Source: Chloroflexota bacterium
GTDB taxonomy: Bacteria > Chloroflexota > Dehalococcoidia > DSTF01 > RBG-16-68-14
Assembly: GCA_029262675.1 (NCBI GenBank)
Contig: JAJCYW010000016.1
Location: forward strand, 62,001-126,000
Reading direction: 5' to 3'
DNA length: 64,000 nucleotides
Part shown: positions 42,130 to 50,374 of the stretch, in pieces
How positions within the stretch are numbered: position 1 is the stretch's first letter
Layout: every line of letters starts with the position of its first letter
The notes under the pieces: model-generated
Databases searched by the model: none
What the model was told of the DNA's origin: nothing
What the model saw: the letters and a program-made list of their open reading frames with translations, nothing else
Program-made: the position numbers and the translations under genes

Positions 42130-42179
42130 TCATGCCGAAGAAGTGAGACGCGGCGCGGCCACCTTTGATGCATTCTGCG

Positions 42180-42581
42180 CTACGAGGCCACCTGCGTCGT
42201 ATCGGCACCTAGCGGCGGATGGGCGAACTCGATATGGAGCGTGTGATCTCGAAGTTCGAACTTCGTGACAGTCTCCAGATTCTCGGCGTCACCTTTCCAT
42301 TCGATCATCACGCGGTCGTCCGTATCCAGCTTGCCCAATGCCCACTGAACCACGCCCGCCACCATTTCGAGGTGAAGCGGCGGCCAGTCGCGAGCTACCT
42401 TTAGCAGGGCACGGCCCTGCTCAGTCCTGTCGAACTTGTCGCCGAGATCGCCCATGATCTCAGCTGGGTCATCCCCGACCTGCAGCCTCGCCAGGATTTC
42501 GTGTCCGTCGTTTCCGATAATCCCCGAGCTGAACACCATGCTCAGCAAATCCATCGCTTCTACGCATGCTACCTGTGCCAT
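42180..42581 (-). CDS. hypothetical protein
   Basis: A 133-residue acidic protein (MAQVACVEAMDLLSMVFSSG ... ARLQVGDDPAEIMGDLGDKF ... VMIEWKGDAENLETVTKFEL). It seems to have a helical N-terminal half and a beta C-terminal half. I do not recognise it. GGGAGAG lies 4 bases before ATG 42581. It is divergent from the LuxR regulator and sits inside the 6-kb block that splits the phage module. Confidence 0.6.
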   Translation of the reverse strand: MAQVACVEAMDLLSMVFSSGIIGNDGHEILARLQVGDDPAEIMGDLGDKFDRTEQGRALLKVARDWPPLHLEMVAGVVQWALGKLDTDDRVMIEWKGDAENLETVTKFELRDHTLHIEFAHPPLGADTTQVAS

Positions 42582-42828
42582 GTTTCTCTCCCTTCGCACT
42601 GTCGCGCGCCACGCCGTGTATCCCCTGAGTCTGTTGGAATCCGCTACTCAGACGAAATTGCGATTGGCATGTTAGTATTGGCTCGCGTAATAGCGAAGCC
42701 ATACTCTGACCTCCGTGTGGGCGCCGCACACTCCCGACACGAAGTTGCCAGAGCCTCCCTAGCATGCACGAGGCTTCGTGGTTGCGCATGTAGAAAGGTA
42801 CACATAATTGAATACAAAGGACCCAGTC

Positions 42829-45717
42829 ATGGAAGATCCGCCCAGCGCCGAGGGGAATGGACTCCTGAACGATACGTTCGTCGGTCGAGAACAAGAGCTT
42901 GCAGAACTCGTAGCACTCCTGACCCCCGCTGGTGGCAAGTCTCAGTCCATACTCCTCGAAGGCGCCGCTGGAATAGGAAAGTCGAGGCTCCTGTCGGAGT
43001 TCCAGACACACGCTCGCACAGAAGGGGTCAGAGTGCTTCAAAGCAGCTGCTACCAACTGCCTGAAGCTGAGCCTTACTCACCCGTCCGTCAAATCCTCGA
43101 TCAACTGCATCCTAGTGGGCGTACGTCTGGCGAGACCCTTCGTGACTTGACCGGCGACGTCGGCGGGCTCCATGAATGGGCACAGCTGAGCGAAGATGTC
43201 CGTGGACGCCGGGCACATTTTCTCCGTTCGCTCGCCAGGGTAATTCTCGACGCGACCGCGGGAGAGCCGAGCTTGCTTTCCATCGACGACATTCAGTGGG
43301 CGGATGTCGGCACTCTGTTAGTTCTCGACAGCCTCTTGGACCTGTCTCGAACCGGCCTACACATTGCATATACGTTGCGCTCGCATGAAGTCATCGAAGG
43401 CGAGTCACGAAACTTGCTGGCTCGCATCAGGCAGAGAAGTAGAATCCTCACGGTGCATGGGTTAGGCGTTGACGACGTGGGTCGCCTCGCTAGTGCCATT
43501 GCTGACGTGCGCCGTGTGACCGACGTCGACGTTCGCGCGCTTGCGGACTTCACTCAAGGGAACCCCCTGTTGCTCCGCGAGTTGCTTACTCACTGGCGAG
43601 AGTCAGCGGTCTTGAATCGGTATTCTATCCGCCAGCTCATCACGCAATCGCGCACGCCGGACAATCTCACGCACTTCGTTGACCTCCATGTGCAGGAACT
43701 GCCAGCGGAAGCGTTGCCCGCGCTCAAGGCAGGCGCGACACTTGGCACGGAATTTGAGGCGGCCTCCATCGCTCGAATCATCGACGCATCGGAAGCGAGC
43801 GTGAGCGAGCAGCTCCAGTTGGCTGCGGATAAGGCAATCCTGCGGTCCACCGGTTTGGCAGGTCGCGCACGATTCAGCTTTGCTCACCCGTTGATCGCAA
43901 AGAGGATCTACGAAACGCTCCCCTCACGAGACCGCCAGGCGCTCCACCGCAAGATCGCGCGGCTGGGCAGCCTCCGAAATATCGCGCTGGACGCCGGCAA
44001 TCTGGCTCGTCATTATGCCCTGGGCTATGGGGCTTCGAGCGGCGGTGAGGGCCTTGGGTATTGTCGAGCGGCCGCTGAAAACGCAGAGCGCCTGTTGGCG
44101 TTCGAAATGGCGGCTCACTTCTGGGAGCTTGGGTTGCTGTGTCTGCGCCCGCAATCGGGGCGCCAGAGGGCAGGGCTTCTTCGGCGCCGCGGCTGGGCTT
44201 TGTGGGCCGCCGGCCTATGGTCCCAGGCAGCCGAAGAATGGACGGAAGCAGTCGATCTCTTTGCTTCTGCGGGGGAAGGCGCGTATGAGGCCGAGCTAGC
44301 GCTCGCACTGGGCGACATGCATCGCTGGCGGCTCGAACTTGACGACGCAGAGAAGTGGCTAGCTCGTGGCGTTAGCACCGGCCGGGCCACACAGCACTAC
44401 CTTGGGAGAGCGCTGGCCCAACTGGGCGGCATTCGTCGCTTGCGCGGCGAACCTGACGCTTCCGAGTTGCTTGACGAAGCAGACCGTCTCATTCAGGTGC
44501 CCGCCTTTGACCCCGTTGCAGCTTACTGGCTCTCTTTTGGGCGCCGAGTCGGTGGCGAACATTCGAAGGCCTACGATGTCGCGCGAACAGGCCTGCGAGA
44601 GGCGCAAAGGCAACGGCTTCCTGCCGCGGCGGCGCTGTTAGCGGCAAGCCTGATTACCTATGACTTGTGCGGCCTGGACTCGCGATCAGCTAGAGCCCAC
44701 TCCCGCCTCGCCAAGCGAATGCCGGTAGTGGGCGATACGACCGCATTCATCAATCAACACGTCGGTGACGCCTTAATCTTGGAGTACAGCGGCCGGTGGG
44801 ATCTGGTCATTGAACTGTGCGAGCGGTGGATGGCGGGTGTGCGTTTGTCGAGCAAGTTCCAGTACGCTACCGCGAGGATGTATTGGGCCGAGGCGAAGAT
44901 GGAACTTGGAGACCTGATTTCGGCTGAAGGCGTGATGCGGCGCGCACTCCCTGAACTGGCAGCAATGCAGTCCGTCGCATCCCTGCACCTTGCTCGCGTG
45001 AAGGTTCGAATGGGTGCTGAGAACGACGCGGTAAGTATCGCCAGAGAGTCTCTCCCTTCATTGGTCAAGAATCCTCGAACAACAGCCGCCGCCGGGCGAG
45101 CCGTCCTGGGAGATGTGGCCTCGTCTGTCCAGGAGCCGGGCTTGTGGCGCACCTGTTACCGACTCTTGGAGCTTGAGCCCTCTCCCGTTGTGATGGCGTA
45201 CTCGCCTGTTTCGGTTCAACGGGTCCTAGGACGTCTCGCAAGCCGGCTAGGACTCTGGTCAGAGGCGTTCGCTCACTTTGATACTGCCGTCCGCCAGCTC
45301 GCTCAAGGCAAGGCCTACTGGGAACTCACACAGAGTTATCGCGACTACGCCGAAATGCGCAGAGCTCGTGGACGCCGAGGGGATGCGAATAAGGCAGCGG
45401 CTCTGGACCTGAAAGCGGAAGCACTTCTCAAGGATGCGGGCGTTATCGGGGCCGCACGCACACGCGAGCACGTCCTGCCTGAGAACGGCAACCGCTTCGG
45501 TCTCACGAAGAGAGAGATCGAGGTCTTGGAACTTGTGGCGTCAGGCAGACGCAATCAGGAGATTGCTGGTGTCTTGTCAGTGACCAAGGGAACCGTGAAC
45601 AGGCATGTCGAGAACATCTTCACCAAGATGGATGCGCACAACCGAACTGAAGCCGTCATGCGCGGCGTTGAAGAAGGGCTCGTAATATCGAACAGCGACA
45701 AGGTCAAGCGACTGTAG
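42829..45717 (+). CDS. large ATP-binding LuxR-family (LAL-type) regulator
   Basis: A 962-residue STAND-type regulator. The N-terminal AAA/NACHT-like ATPase has Walker A GAAGIGKS (45-52) and Walker B LLSIDDIQWAD (near 150). A long helical repeat region of about 550 residues, TPR-like, probably senses a ligand. The C-terminal LuxR helix-turn-helix reads LTKREIEVLELVASGRRNQE, then IAGVLSVTKGTVNRHVENIF. I use ATG 42829 with AAAGGA upstream; TTG 42808 is an alternative. GC content is lower than in the core genes. No target is obvious; divergent 42180-42581 is one candidate. Confidence 0.85.
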   Translation: MEDPPSAEGNGLLNDTFVGREQELAELVALLTPAGGKSQSILLEGAAGIGKSRLLSEFQTHARTEGVRVLQSSCYQLPEAEPYSPVRQILDQLHPSGRTSGETLRDLTGDVGGLHEWAQLSEDVRGRRAHFLRSLARVILDATAGEPSLLSIDDIQWADVGTLLVLDSLLDLSRTGLHIAYTLRSHEVIEGESRNLLARIRQRSRILTVHGLGVDDVGRLASAIADVRRVTDVDVRALADFTQGNPLLLRELLTHWRESAVLNRYSIRQLITQSRTPDNLTHFVDLHVQELPAEALPALKAGATLGTEFEAASIARIIDASEASVSEQLQLAADKAILRSTGLAGRARFSFAHPLIAKRIYETLPSRDRQALHRKIARLGSLRNIALDAGNLARHYALGYGASSGGEGLGYCRAAAENAERLLAFEMAAHFWELGLLCLRPQSGRQRAGLLRRRGWALWAAGLWSQAAEEWTEAVDLFASAGEGAYEAELALALGDMHRWRLELDDAEKWLARGVSTGRATQHYLGRALAQLGGIRRLRGEPDASELLDEADRLIQVPAFDPVAAYWLSFGRRVGGEHSKAYDVARTGLREAQRQRLPAAAALLAASLITYDLCGLDSRSARAHSRLAKRMPVVGDTTAFINQHVGDALILEYSGRWDLVIELCERWMAGVRLSSKFQYATARMYWAEAKMELGDLISAEGVMRRALPELAAMQSVASLHLARVKVRMGAENDAVSIARESLPSLVKNPRTTAAAGRAVLGDVASSVQEPGLWRTCYRLLELEPSPVVMAYSPVSVQRVLGRLASRLGLWSEAFAHFDTAVRQLAQGKAYWELTQSYRDYAEMRRARGRRGDANKAAALDLKAEALLKDAGVIGAARTREHVLPENGNRFGLTKREIEVLELVASGRRNQEIAGVLSVTKGTVNRHVENIFTKMDAHNRTEAVMRGVEEGLVISNSDKVKRL

Positions 45718-45910
45718 CGGCCGGAGGTGCCGCCACTGCAGAATCGTTCTGTCCGACCACGTGATCTCGTGGAGCCTGACGGCACCGGACAGGGTCAGCG
45801 ACCGGTCACACAAGGGACAAAGATGCGAGCGATGCGCATCGCCAGACTTCTGAGGCGGTGCAGAGGTCTCGGATTACAACGCCTGTACTATTCCTAAGCG
45901 GTGTTAATTA

Positions 45911-45944
45911 GCGAAGGCCCCTCGCGTAAACGAGAGGCCTTCGT
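45911..45944. terminator. hairpin between the LuxR gene and the TIGR04255 cluster
   Basis: GCGAAGGCC and CTCG pair with CGAG and GGCCTTCGT (one bulge on each side, 6-base loop). The genes on either side converge here, so it probably ends both. The rest of 45718-45979 shows no gene. Confidence 0.55.
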
Positions 45945-45979
45945 CCGGCGGGGCGTGACGCTTAGGCGCAGGGGAGTCG

Positions 45980-46603
45980 TTAGCCCTGCGGCGTGGTTGC
46001 CGTCACGTCGTCGGGGAGGCCCACTCTCGAGAGATACGAATGGTATCGCTGGACGAGGTCTTGGGCGAATAACGGAGGTAGAACGGCCAAGCGCACAATG
46101 TCGCCTGTGTCAATCGCACCGTAGATTCCTGCTGTTGGGATCGCAAATGCTTTCCGGAAGTCCAGGAAGAGTGGTTCCTCGATGGACGTGCTCGACCAAA
46201 CTCCTATACGGCCATGTCGCAGTTTGTGGTAGCGGGGATTATCGTTCTGACGCACCAGCTTGAATCGTTCGTAGTTCAGATTCCTCGCCTTCCGGATCTC
46301 TTCTTCGGTGAACAATGTACAAATTGTGATGTACGGAATCGTTTCATGGCGCAGTTCTAGCGCCTCAGGTGTTCGTGGAGGGTCATCAGCAGCCGCTGGG
46401 AATCGAACTTTGAAGTCTTGCTCAAGATCACAGGCCGCGGCCACAATGATCGCTAAGGGATGATAGATCGGTTCGATTTTCGGGACGCTGTCCTCGGCCG
46501 GTTCTCCTGCGGGATCCCGTGGCCTGAGTTCCCATACATCCTTTAGGATTTCGCCCTGCCGTAGAGAGCCGCCGAGGTCTGGTCTCTGGTATGTGAGAGA
46601 CAC
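45980..46603 (-). CDS. hypothetical protein, third gene of a TIGR04255-linked trio
   Basis: About 207 residues from GTG 46603 (start uncertain; the frame extends further). Segments include SLTYQRPDLGGSLRQGEILK, KIEPIYHPLAIIVAAACDLE near 50, and a C-terminal half with RIGVWSSTSIEEPLFLDFRK and VLPPLFAQDLVQRYHSYLS. PLAIIVAAACDLEQDF recalls proteins that fold around a small soluble core. I do not recognise the family. It lies 16 bases after the second gene of the trio. Confidence 0.55.
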   Translation of the reverse strand: MSLTYQRPDLGGSLRQGEILKDVWELRPRDPAGEPAEDSVPKIEPIYHPLAIIVAAACDLEQDFKVRFPAAADDPPRTPEALELRHETIPYITICTLFTEEEIRKARNLNYERFKLVRQNDNPRYHKLRHGRIGVWSSTSIEEPLFLDFRKAFAIPTAGIYGAIDTGDIVRLAVLPPLFAQDLVQRYHSYLSRVGLPDDVTATTPQG

Positions 46604-46619
46604 GAGACTGGATTGGTGC

Positions 46620-47048
46620 CTAGTCTTCCATGGCGAGCGGAGCGCGTTCCTTCTTTGGAAGGTATTCGCCACTCTTCAACTTCGTATTGGGTGCCCCAAG
46701 AAGCAACTGGTCCGGCGCAGTGACGTAGAATTCGTAGGCCTCTGCCAGCCATGTCAGCGCCTCGTCCAATCCATGTTGTGGCATGACACACATCATCCAA
46801 CACCCGACGCGGCGCTGCTGTGCGACCCTGCTGTCCCCTTCAATCCAAAATGCTGTCCCCTCAGTTACAAACGCCTCCACGTCCTCCGGTGATGCTTCTG
46901 CCTCCGTGTATCCAATGGTCGTGCCAGGTGCTAGGAGCTCATCAACGTCAAGCGGGATCAAGTACCTCGTGAAGTCGTGGCGTAATGGCCCACCGGAATA
47001 GGCGTCCGGCAAGTTCGTTGAAGGTGGCGAGAATCGTCGGAACGTCAT
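46620..47048 (-). CDS. hypothetical protein, second gene of a TIGR04255-linked trio
   Basis: A 142-residue protein (MTFRRFSPPSTNLPDAYSGG ... RYLIPLDVDELLAPGTTIGY ... EALTWLAEAYEFYVTAPDQL). I do not recognise it. AGGAGG sits 7 bases before ATG 47048. That start lies inside the TIGR04255 gene, and the 101-base overlap shows the two are expressed together. Confidence 0.6.
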   Translation of the reverse strand: MTFRRFSPPSTNLPDAYSGGPLRHDFTRYLIPLDVDELLAPGTTIGYTEAEASPEDVEAFVTEGTAFWIEGDSRVAQQRRVGCWMMCVMPQHGLDEALTWLAEAYEFYVTAPDQLLLGAPNTKLKSGEYLPKKERAPLAMED

Positions 47049-47730
47049 CTGGGTTCCTCCTATCTTGAACGTAGAAATCGGCATCAACGAGGTAGGCCGG
47101 TGCTTCCTCAGGTGACGCAGTTACCAGGCCATGGCGAAGGCGCAACTGCCCTCCTTCGACTTCATCGGTCAGGGAGAGCAGGACCGTAGCCTGCAATGTG
47201 CTGATATCCTCGCTCACGTGTTTGTCTCCGAGGATCCCGGCGAGGGACGGGTTAACCAGCTCGCTCCAGGGCACGTCTTCCAAACCTAGCTCAGCTCGCT
47301 TCACGATATTTCGATATCGCAGACCCACGCGACTGTAGTAGGTCGGCTCGAATTGAGCCTCAAATGCCTGTCGTGCCAGCTCTAAGAGATCGTCACGGAA
47401 GTCCGACCATTCCCGGTAATTCCTGTCGGTCACAGCTAGAAAGTCCTTCGACAACGCGATCATCCGTTTCGCGTCCTCCGAACTGAAACGGTGGTCAGGT
47501 TCAACCGGAACAAACTCAATCCGCAGCCGTTGGGTCACTTCGGAAGGAATCTCTGCTTCTCCAGCTGCGTCTGTTTCATAAATTGGATAGCCGGCTCTCC
47601 TAACAACCTCTTGGAACGCCACCGGCGAGTCAGCGGATATCGCGAGAATCGTCGGGAATCGCAACTGGCATATGACCTCACGCAGTGGATTGTTGCCGTA
47701 AATGACGCGAGGCGAATCAGGAATAGGCAT
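46948..47730 (-). CDS. TIGR04255 family protein
   Basis: A 260-residue protein. The N-terminus MPIPDSPRVIYGNNPLREVI plus CQLRFPTILAI is the signature of the sporadically distributed TIGR04255 family. FEPTYYSRVGLRYRNIVKRA follows near 125 and a C-terminal ATFNELAGRLFRWAITPRLH. The role of the family is unknown; its patchy distribution suggests accessory or defence functions. No ribosome site precedes the ATG. A TATTAT hexamer about 12 bases upstream and an earlier TTGACG/ATAATA pair suggest promoters. Confidence 0.8.
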   Translation of the reverse strand: MPIPDSPRVIYGNNPLREVICQLRFPTILAISADSPVAFQEVVRRAGYPIYETDAAGEAEIPSEVTQRLRIEFVPVEPDHRFSSEDAKRMIALSKDFLAVTDRNYREWSDFRDDLLELARQAFEAQFEPTYYSRVGLRYRNIVKRAELGLEDVPWSELVNPSLAGILGDKHVSEDISTLQATVLLSLTDEVEGGQLRLRHGLVTASPEEAPAYLVDADFYVQDRRNPDDVPTILATFNELAGRLFRWAITPRLHEVLDPA

Positions 47731-47818
47731 GTGCTATCTCATAATACACTAATCGTGTAGACGAATACTCAGTCACCTCAGTTCGTATTATGCGCGTCTC
47801 ACGCCAGGCGTCAAGCAC

Positions 47819-47849
47819 GAGAGCCCCCTGCCATGGTAAGGGGGCTCTC
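47819..47849. terminator. hairpin after the major capsid gene
   Basis: A perfect 11-bp stem (GAGAGCCCCCT with AGGGGGCTCTC, 9-base loop) lies 24 bases beyond the capsid stop. There is no T-run on the minus-strand side, so termination is inferred from position. Confidence 0.5.
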
Positions 47850-47872
47850 CAGGCGCTGTTCGCCGGCTGCGG

Positions 47873-48760
47873 CTACGGGCGCACGCCGATCAACTTCGCC
47901 AGCTTGATCGTATTGAAGAGAGCCAGCGAGACATACCACTTCACGCGCGTGCGCTTGGCGTCCTTCAGCTCCAGGCTGCCGACGTCCTCGATCTCCAGGC
48001 CGCCCGGTGCCGTCAGGCCGGCGACGCCGCCTTCGCCGAACTGCACCGCGTGGATCGTCGAGCAGTCAGTGCTCGTGCCGACGGTCTGGTCGTCGGCGAT
48101 GTGGTCGTTGAGGCCGATCGGGATGCCGTCGAAGAACTGCACCATCTGCCCGAACTCGTTGCGGTCGGCCTCCAAGAAGCTGCCGCTGCTGCGCGCTAGG
48201 CCGTTCAGCGTGCGGCGCGTGCGCTTGCTCATCAGCAGCATGTCCGGCTTGCCGGTCTTGACTAGGTCGATCAGCTCGTCCAGCTTGTCCAGCGTCAGCG
48301 TGCCGCCGTTGACGCCCATGCTGATCGTCTGGCCGGCTGCCGTCAGCACGTCGATGCCGTCGAACGACTTGGGGTCGGACGCTACGTCGCCGTTGACGAA
48401 CGTGTCGTCAAACTTCTGCTGCACGGCCTTCGCCTTCAACTGCACCACGGCCGCTTCCAGGTCTTGGACGTTGCTGCGCGTCGCGATCAGGAAGTTGTCG
48501 ATGTCCGCGTCGCCGCCCAGGATCTTCAGCGTCGCCGTCTGCTGCGTGAACGTCGGCGTGTCCTCCGTCCAGGTGTCTCCGACATCGAAGAATCCCGCGG
48601 ACGCCGCCGCGTTCTCGCGGTTGTAGGTCAGCCCGTTCCCGACGATGTCGATGAACGGCAGTACCTGCAGCACCGGGCTCTCCTTCACCACCGTCTCGAT
48701 GACGCCCGCCTGCAGCACGTCGTTCGAGAGCTTCGCCGCCTCCGTCAGTGTCAGTGCCAT
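47873..48760 (-). CDS. phage major capsid protein
   Basis: A 295-residue capsid protein. The N-terminus MALTLTEAAKLSNDVLQAGV plus IETVVKESPVLQVLPFIDIV looks like an HK97-type N-arm. SAKR-like lysines and the GKPDMLLMSKRTRRTLNGLA spine-helix region (near 165) follow. The C-terminus KRTRVKWYVSLALFNTIKLA plus KLIGV is the final A-domain strand. AGGAGG sits 9 bases before the ATG. The scaffold gene is immediately upstream, as usual in phages. Its 3' end is copied at 41797. Confidence 0.88.
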   Translation of the reverse strand: MALTLTEAAKLSNDVLQAGVIETVVKESPVLQVLPFIDIVGNGLTYNRENAAASAGFFDVGDTWTEDTPTFTQQTATLKILGGDADIDNFLIATRSNVQDLEAAVVQLKAKAVQQKFDDTFVNGDVASDPKSFDGIDVLTAAGQTISMGVNGGTLTLDKLDELIDLVKTGKPDMLLMSKRTRRTLNGLARSSGSFLEADRNEFGQMVQFFDGIPIGLNDHIADDQTVGTSTDCSTIHAVQFGEGGVAGLTAPGGLEIEDVGSLELKDAKRTRVKWYVSLALFNTIKLAKLIGVRP

Positions 48761-48933
48761 GTTCCGTCTCCTCCTTACCTGCGATACCTGCGATTGATGA
48801 ACCGACGCCGGTCACCATACGCCGGCGGTGCATCATCGCCAAGGGCTTCCTGACACTGCCGGACGCGAAGAGGCGGGGGTCCCTGACCTCCGCCTCTTCG
48901 CACCCTCGGCCCCGCCTTGGCGGGCCGCCGCAG

Positions 48934-49428
48934 TCAGCCGCTGCGCTGCTGTAGGCCGAAGCGGATCTTCTCGTCCGCGCTCATCGCGGAGAGGTCCGGC
49001 CCGCTGCGTGGCGGCGCGCCGGCAGGGACGCGCCCGGCCTGCGCCTCCGACTCCAGGCGGCCGCGCACGTTGGAGACGGTCTCCCGCGCCCGCTGTAGCG
49101 CCGTGTCGATCTCCTCCACCGTGTCGCCGGTGACCAGTTCCTCCGGCAACTCGGGCGCCTGTTGCAGCGCTTGCTCTCGATAGCGCTGCGTGGCGCTCTG
49201 CACCTGTTGCTCCAGCGTCTGCGCCCGCTCGCCAAGGCCGGCCAGCTCCAGGTCGCGCGCCTTTGCCGTGTCCTGCGCGGTCGCCAACTCGGCCAGCGCG
49301 TCGCCCAGTTCCGATTCCAGGTGCGCTGCCCTCGCCTCACGGTCGGCTGTGGAGACCTGGAGTTGTTCCAACTCGGCCTTTGTTGCCGCCAGCTCCTCCT
49401 GCGTGTCGGTCAGTTCACTGTCGCTCAC
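48934..49428 (-). CDS. phage scaffold-like coiled-coil protein
   Basis: A 164-residue protein starting at GTG 49428 (GGAGG five bases upstream). Residues about 5-85 form a long coiled coil (TDTQEELAATKAELEQLQVS and following heptads). The C-terminus SAMSADEKIRFGLQQRSG is short and charged. Coiled-coil proteins between portal and capsid genes are typically scaffolds that shape the procapsid. Confidence 0.7.
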   Translation of the reverse strand: MSDSELTDTQEELAATKAELEQLQVSTADREARAAHLESELGDALAELATAQDTAKARDLELAGLGERAQTLEQQVQSATQRYREQALQQAPELPEELVTGDTVEEIDTALQRARETVSNVRGRLESEAQAGRVPAGAPPRSGPDLSAMSADEKIRFGLQQRSG

Positions 49429-49574
49429 GAGAACCTCCAATCTGTCCTTTTGCCGAACGGATCCGTCACGAGCGGATCCAGTAGGTGATAGAAGGAAACT
49501 AGAACACCTGTGCTCATCTGTCAAGCGTGGGCTGACACAGGGAGACGCGCGCCGCTAGCTATTGCGACGTGAGG

Positions 49575-50240
49575 CTAGAGGACGTAGATCGCTACGGCGG
49601 CGAAGTGGGATGCGCTGCCCGCCACGACGAACGTGTGGAAGACCTCATGAAAGCCGAAGAAGCGCGGCAGCGGGTTGGGTCGCCGCAGGCCGTAGATCAC
49701 GCCGCCCAGCGTATAGAAGACCGCGCCGGAGATGAGCAATGCAATCTGTGCGCCGGCGTACTCGGAGAAGGCTTCAAACGCGCCAACGACGCCGATCCAG
49801 CCGAGGCCGAAGTACATCGCGACTGCGACCCAGCGCGGCGCTTTTGTCCAGACGACTCTGACCAAGATGCCCACGCTCGCAAAGCTCCAGACCACCACCA
49901 GCAGCGGGACGCCCCACTCAGAGCTGATGTCCAGGCAGAACGGCGTGTACGTGCCCGCGATTAGCACGAAGATCATCGCGTGGTCCAGCCGCTGGGCGAT
50001 TCCGCGTAACCCGTCGTTCCAGGCGATCTGGTGGTACGTCGCGCTGGTCAGGTAGAGCAGAATCAGGCTCGTCCCGAAGATCGCCGCTCCAACGTAGTCG
50101 GAGGCCGTGTCGGCCAGCAGTAGCAGCCAGACCGTGCCGGCTATCGCTGCTGCTGCGGCCGCCAGGTGGAGAGTGCCTCGCAGCGCTGGCCGTTCGTCCA
50201 GGTCGCTGCTCAATACCGCGATCGCGCTCGAGATACGCAT
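49575..50240 (-). CDS. hemolysin III/PAQR-family membrane protein
   Basis: A 221-residue seven-helix membrane protein. The family metal-site motifs are present: LYLTSATYHQIAW (near 63), LDHAMIFVLIAGTYTPFCLD (near 85) and FHEVFHTFVVAGSASHF (near 197), with the conserved Ser/His residues. Bacterial members (YqfA/YplQ) affect membrane fluidity or lipid metabolism. It has no phage role that I know of and is inserted between the portal and scaffold genes. Confidence 0.9.
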   Translation of the reverse strand: MRISSAIAVLSSDLDERPALRGTLHLAAAAAAIAGTVWLLLLADTASDYVGAAIFGTSLILLYLTSATYHQIAWNDGLRGIAQRLDHAMIFVLIAGTYTPFCLDISSEWGVPLLVVVWSFASVGILVRVVWTKAPRWVAVAMYFGLGWIGVVGAFEAFSEYAGAQIALLISGAVFYTLGGVIYGLRRPNPLPRFFGFHEVFHTFVVAGSASHFAAVAIYVL

Positions 50241-50374
50241 CGGAATAAATTATCGCGTCTGGCGGTGGGCCGTCGCAAGTGGGTCTCTCCCTATGCGCTA
50301 GAGCGGGTCTCTCGCCGCACGCCAGCCCCGCCCATAGCGCACAGCACGCGATTTGCGGGGCTCCTCGGCTTCCC

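Noticed and set aside
41814..42173. 119-codon minus-strand frame ending in an Arg/Ser-rich tail
   Set aside because: It reads across the capsid tail remnant in the wrong frame and has low-complexity composition. The other frames (41797-41880 and 41911-42129) match or resemble real protein.
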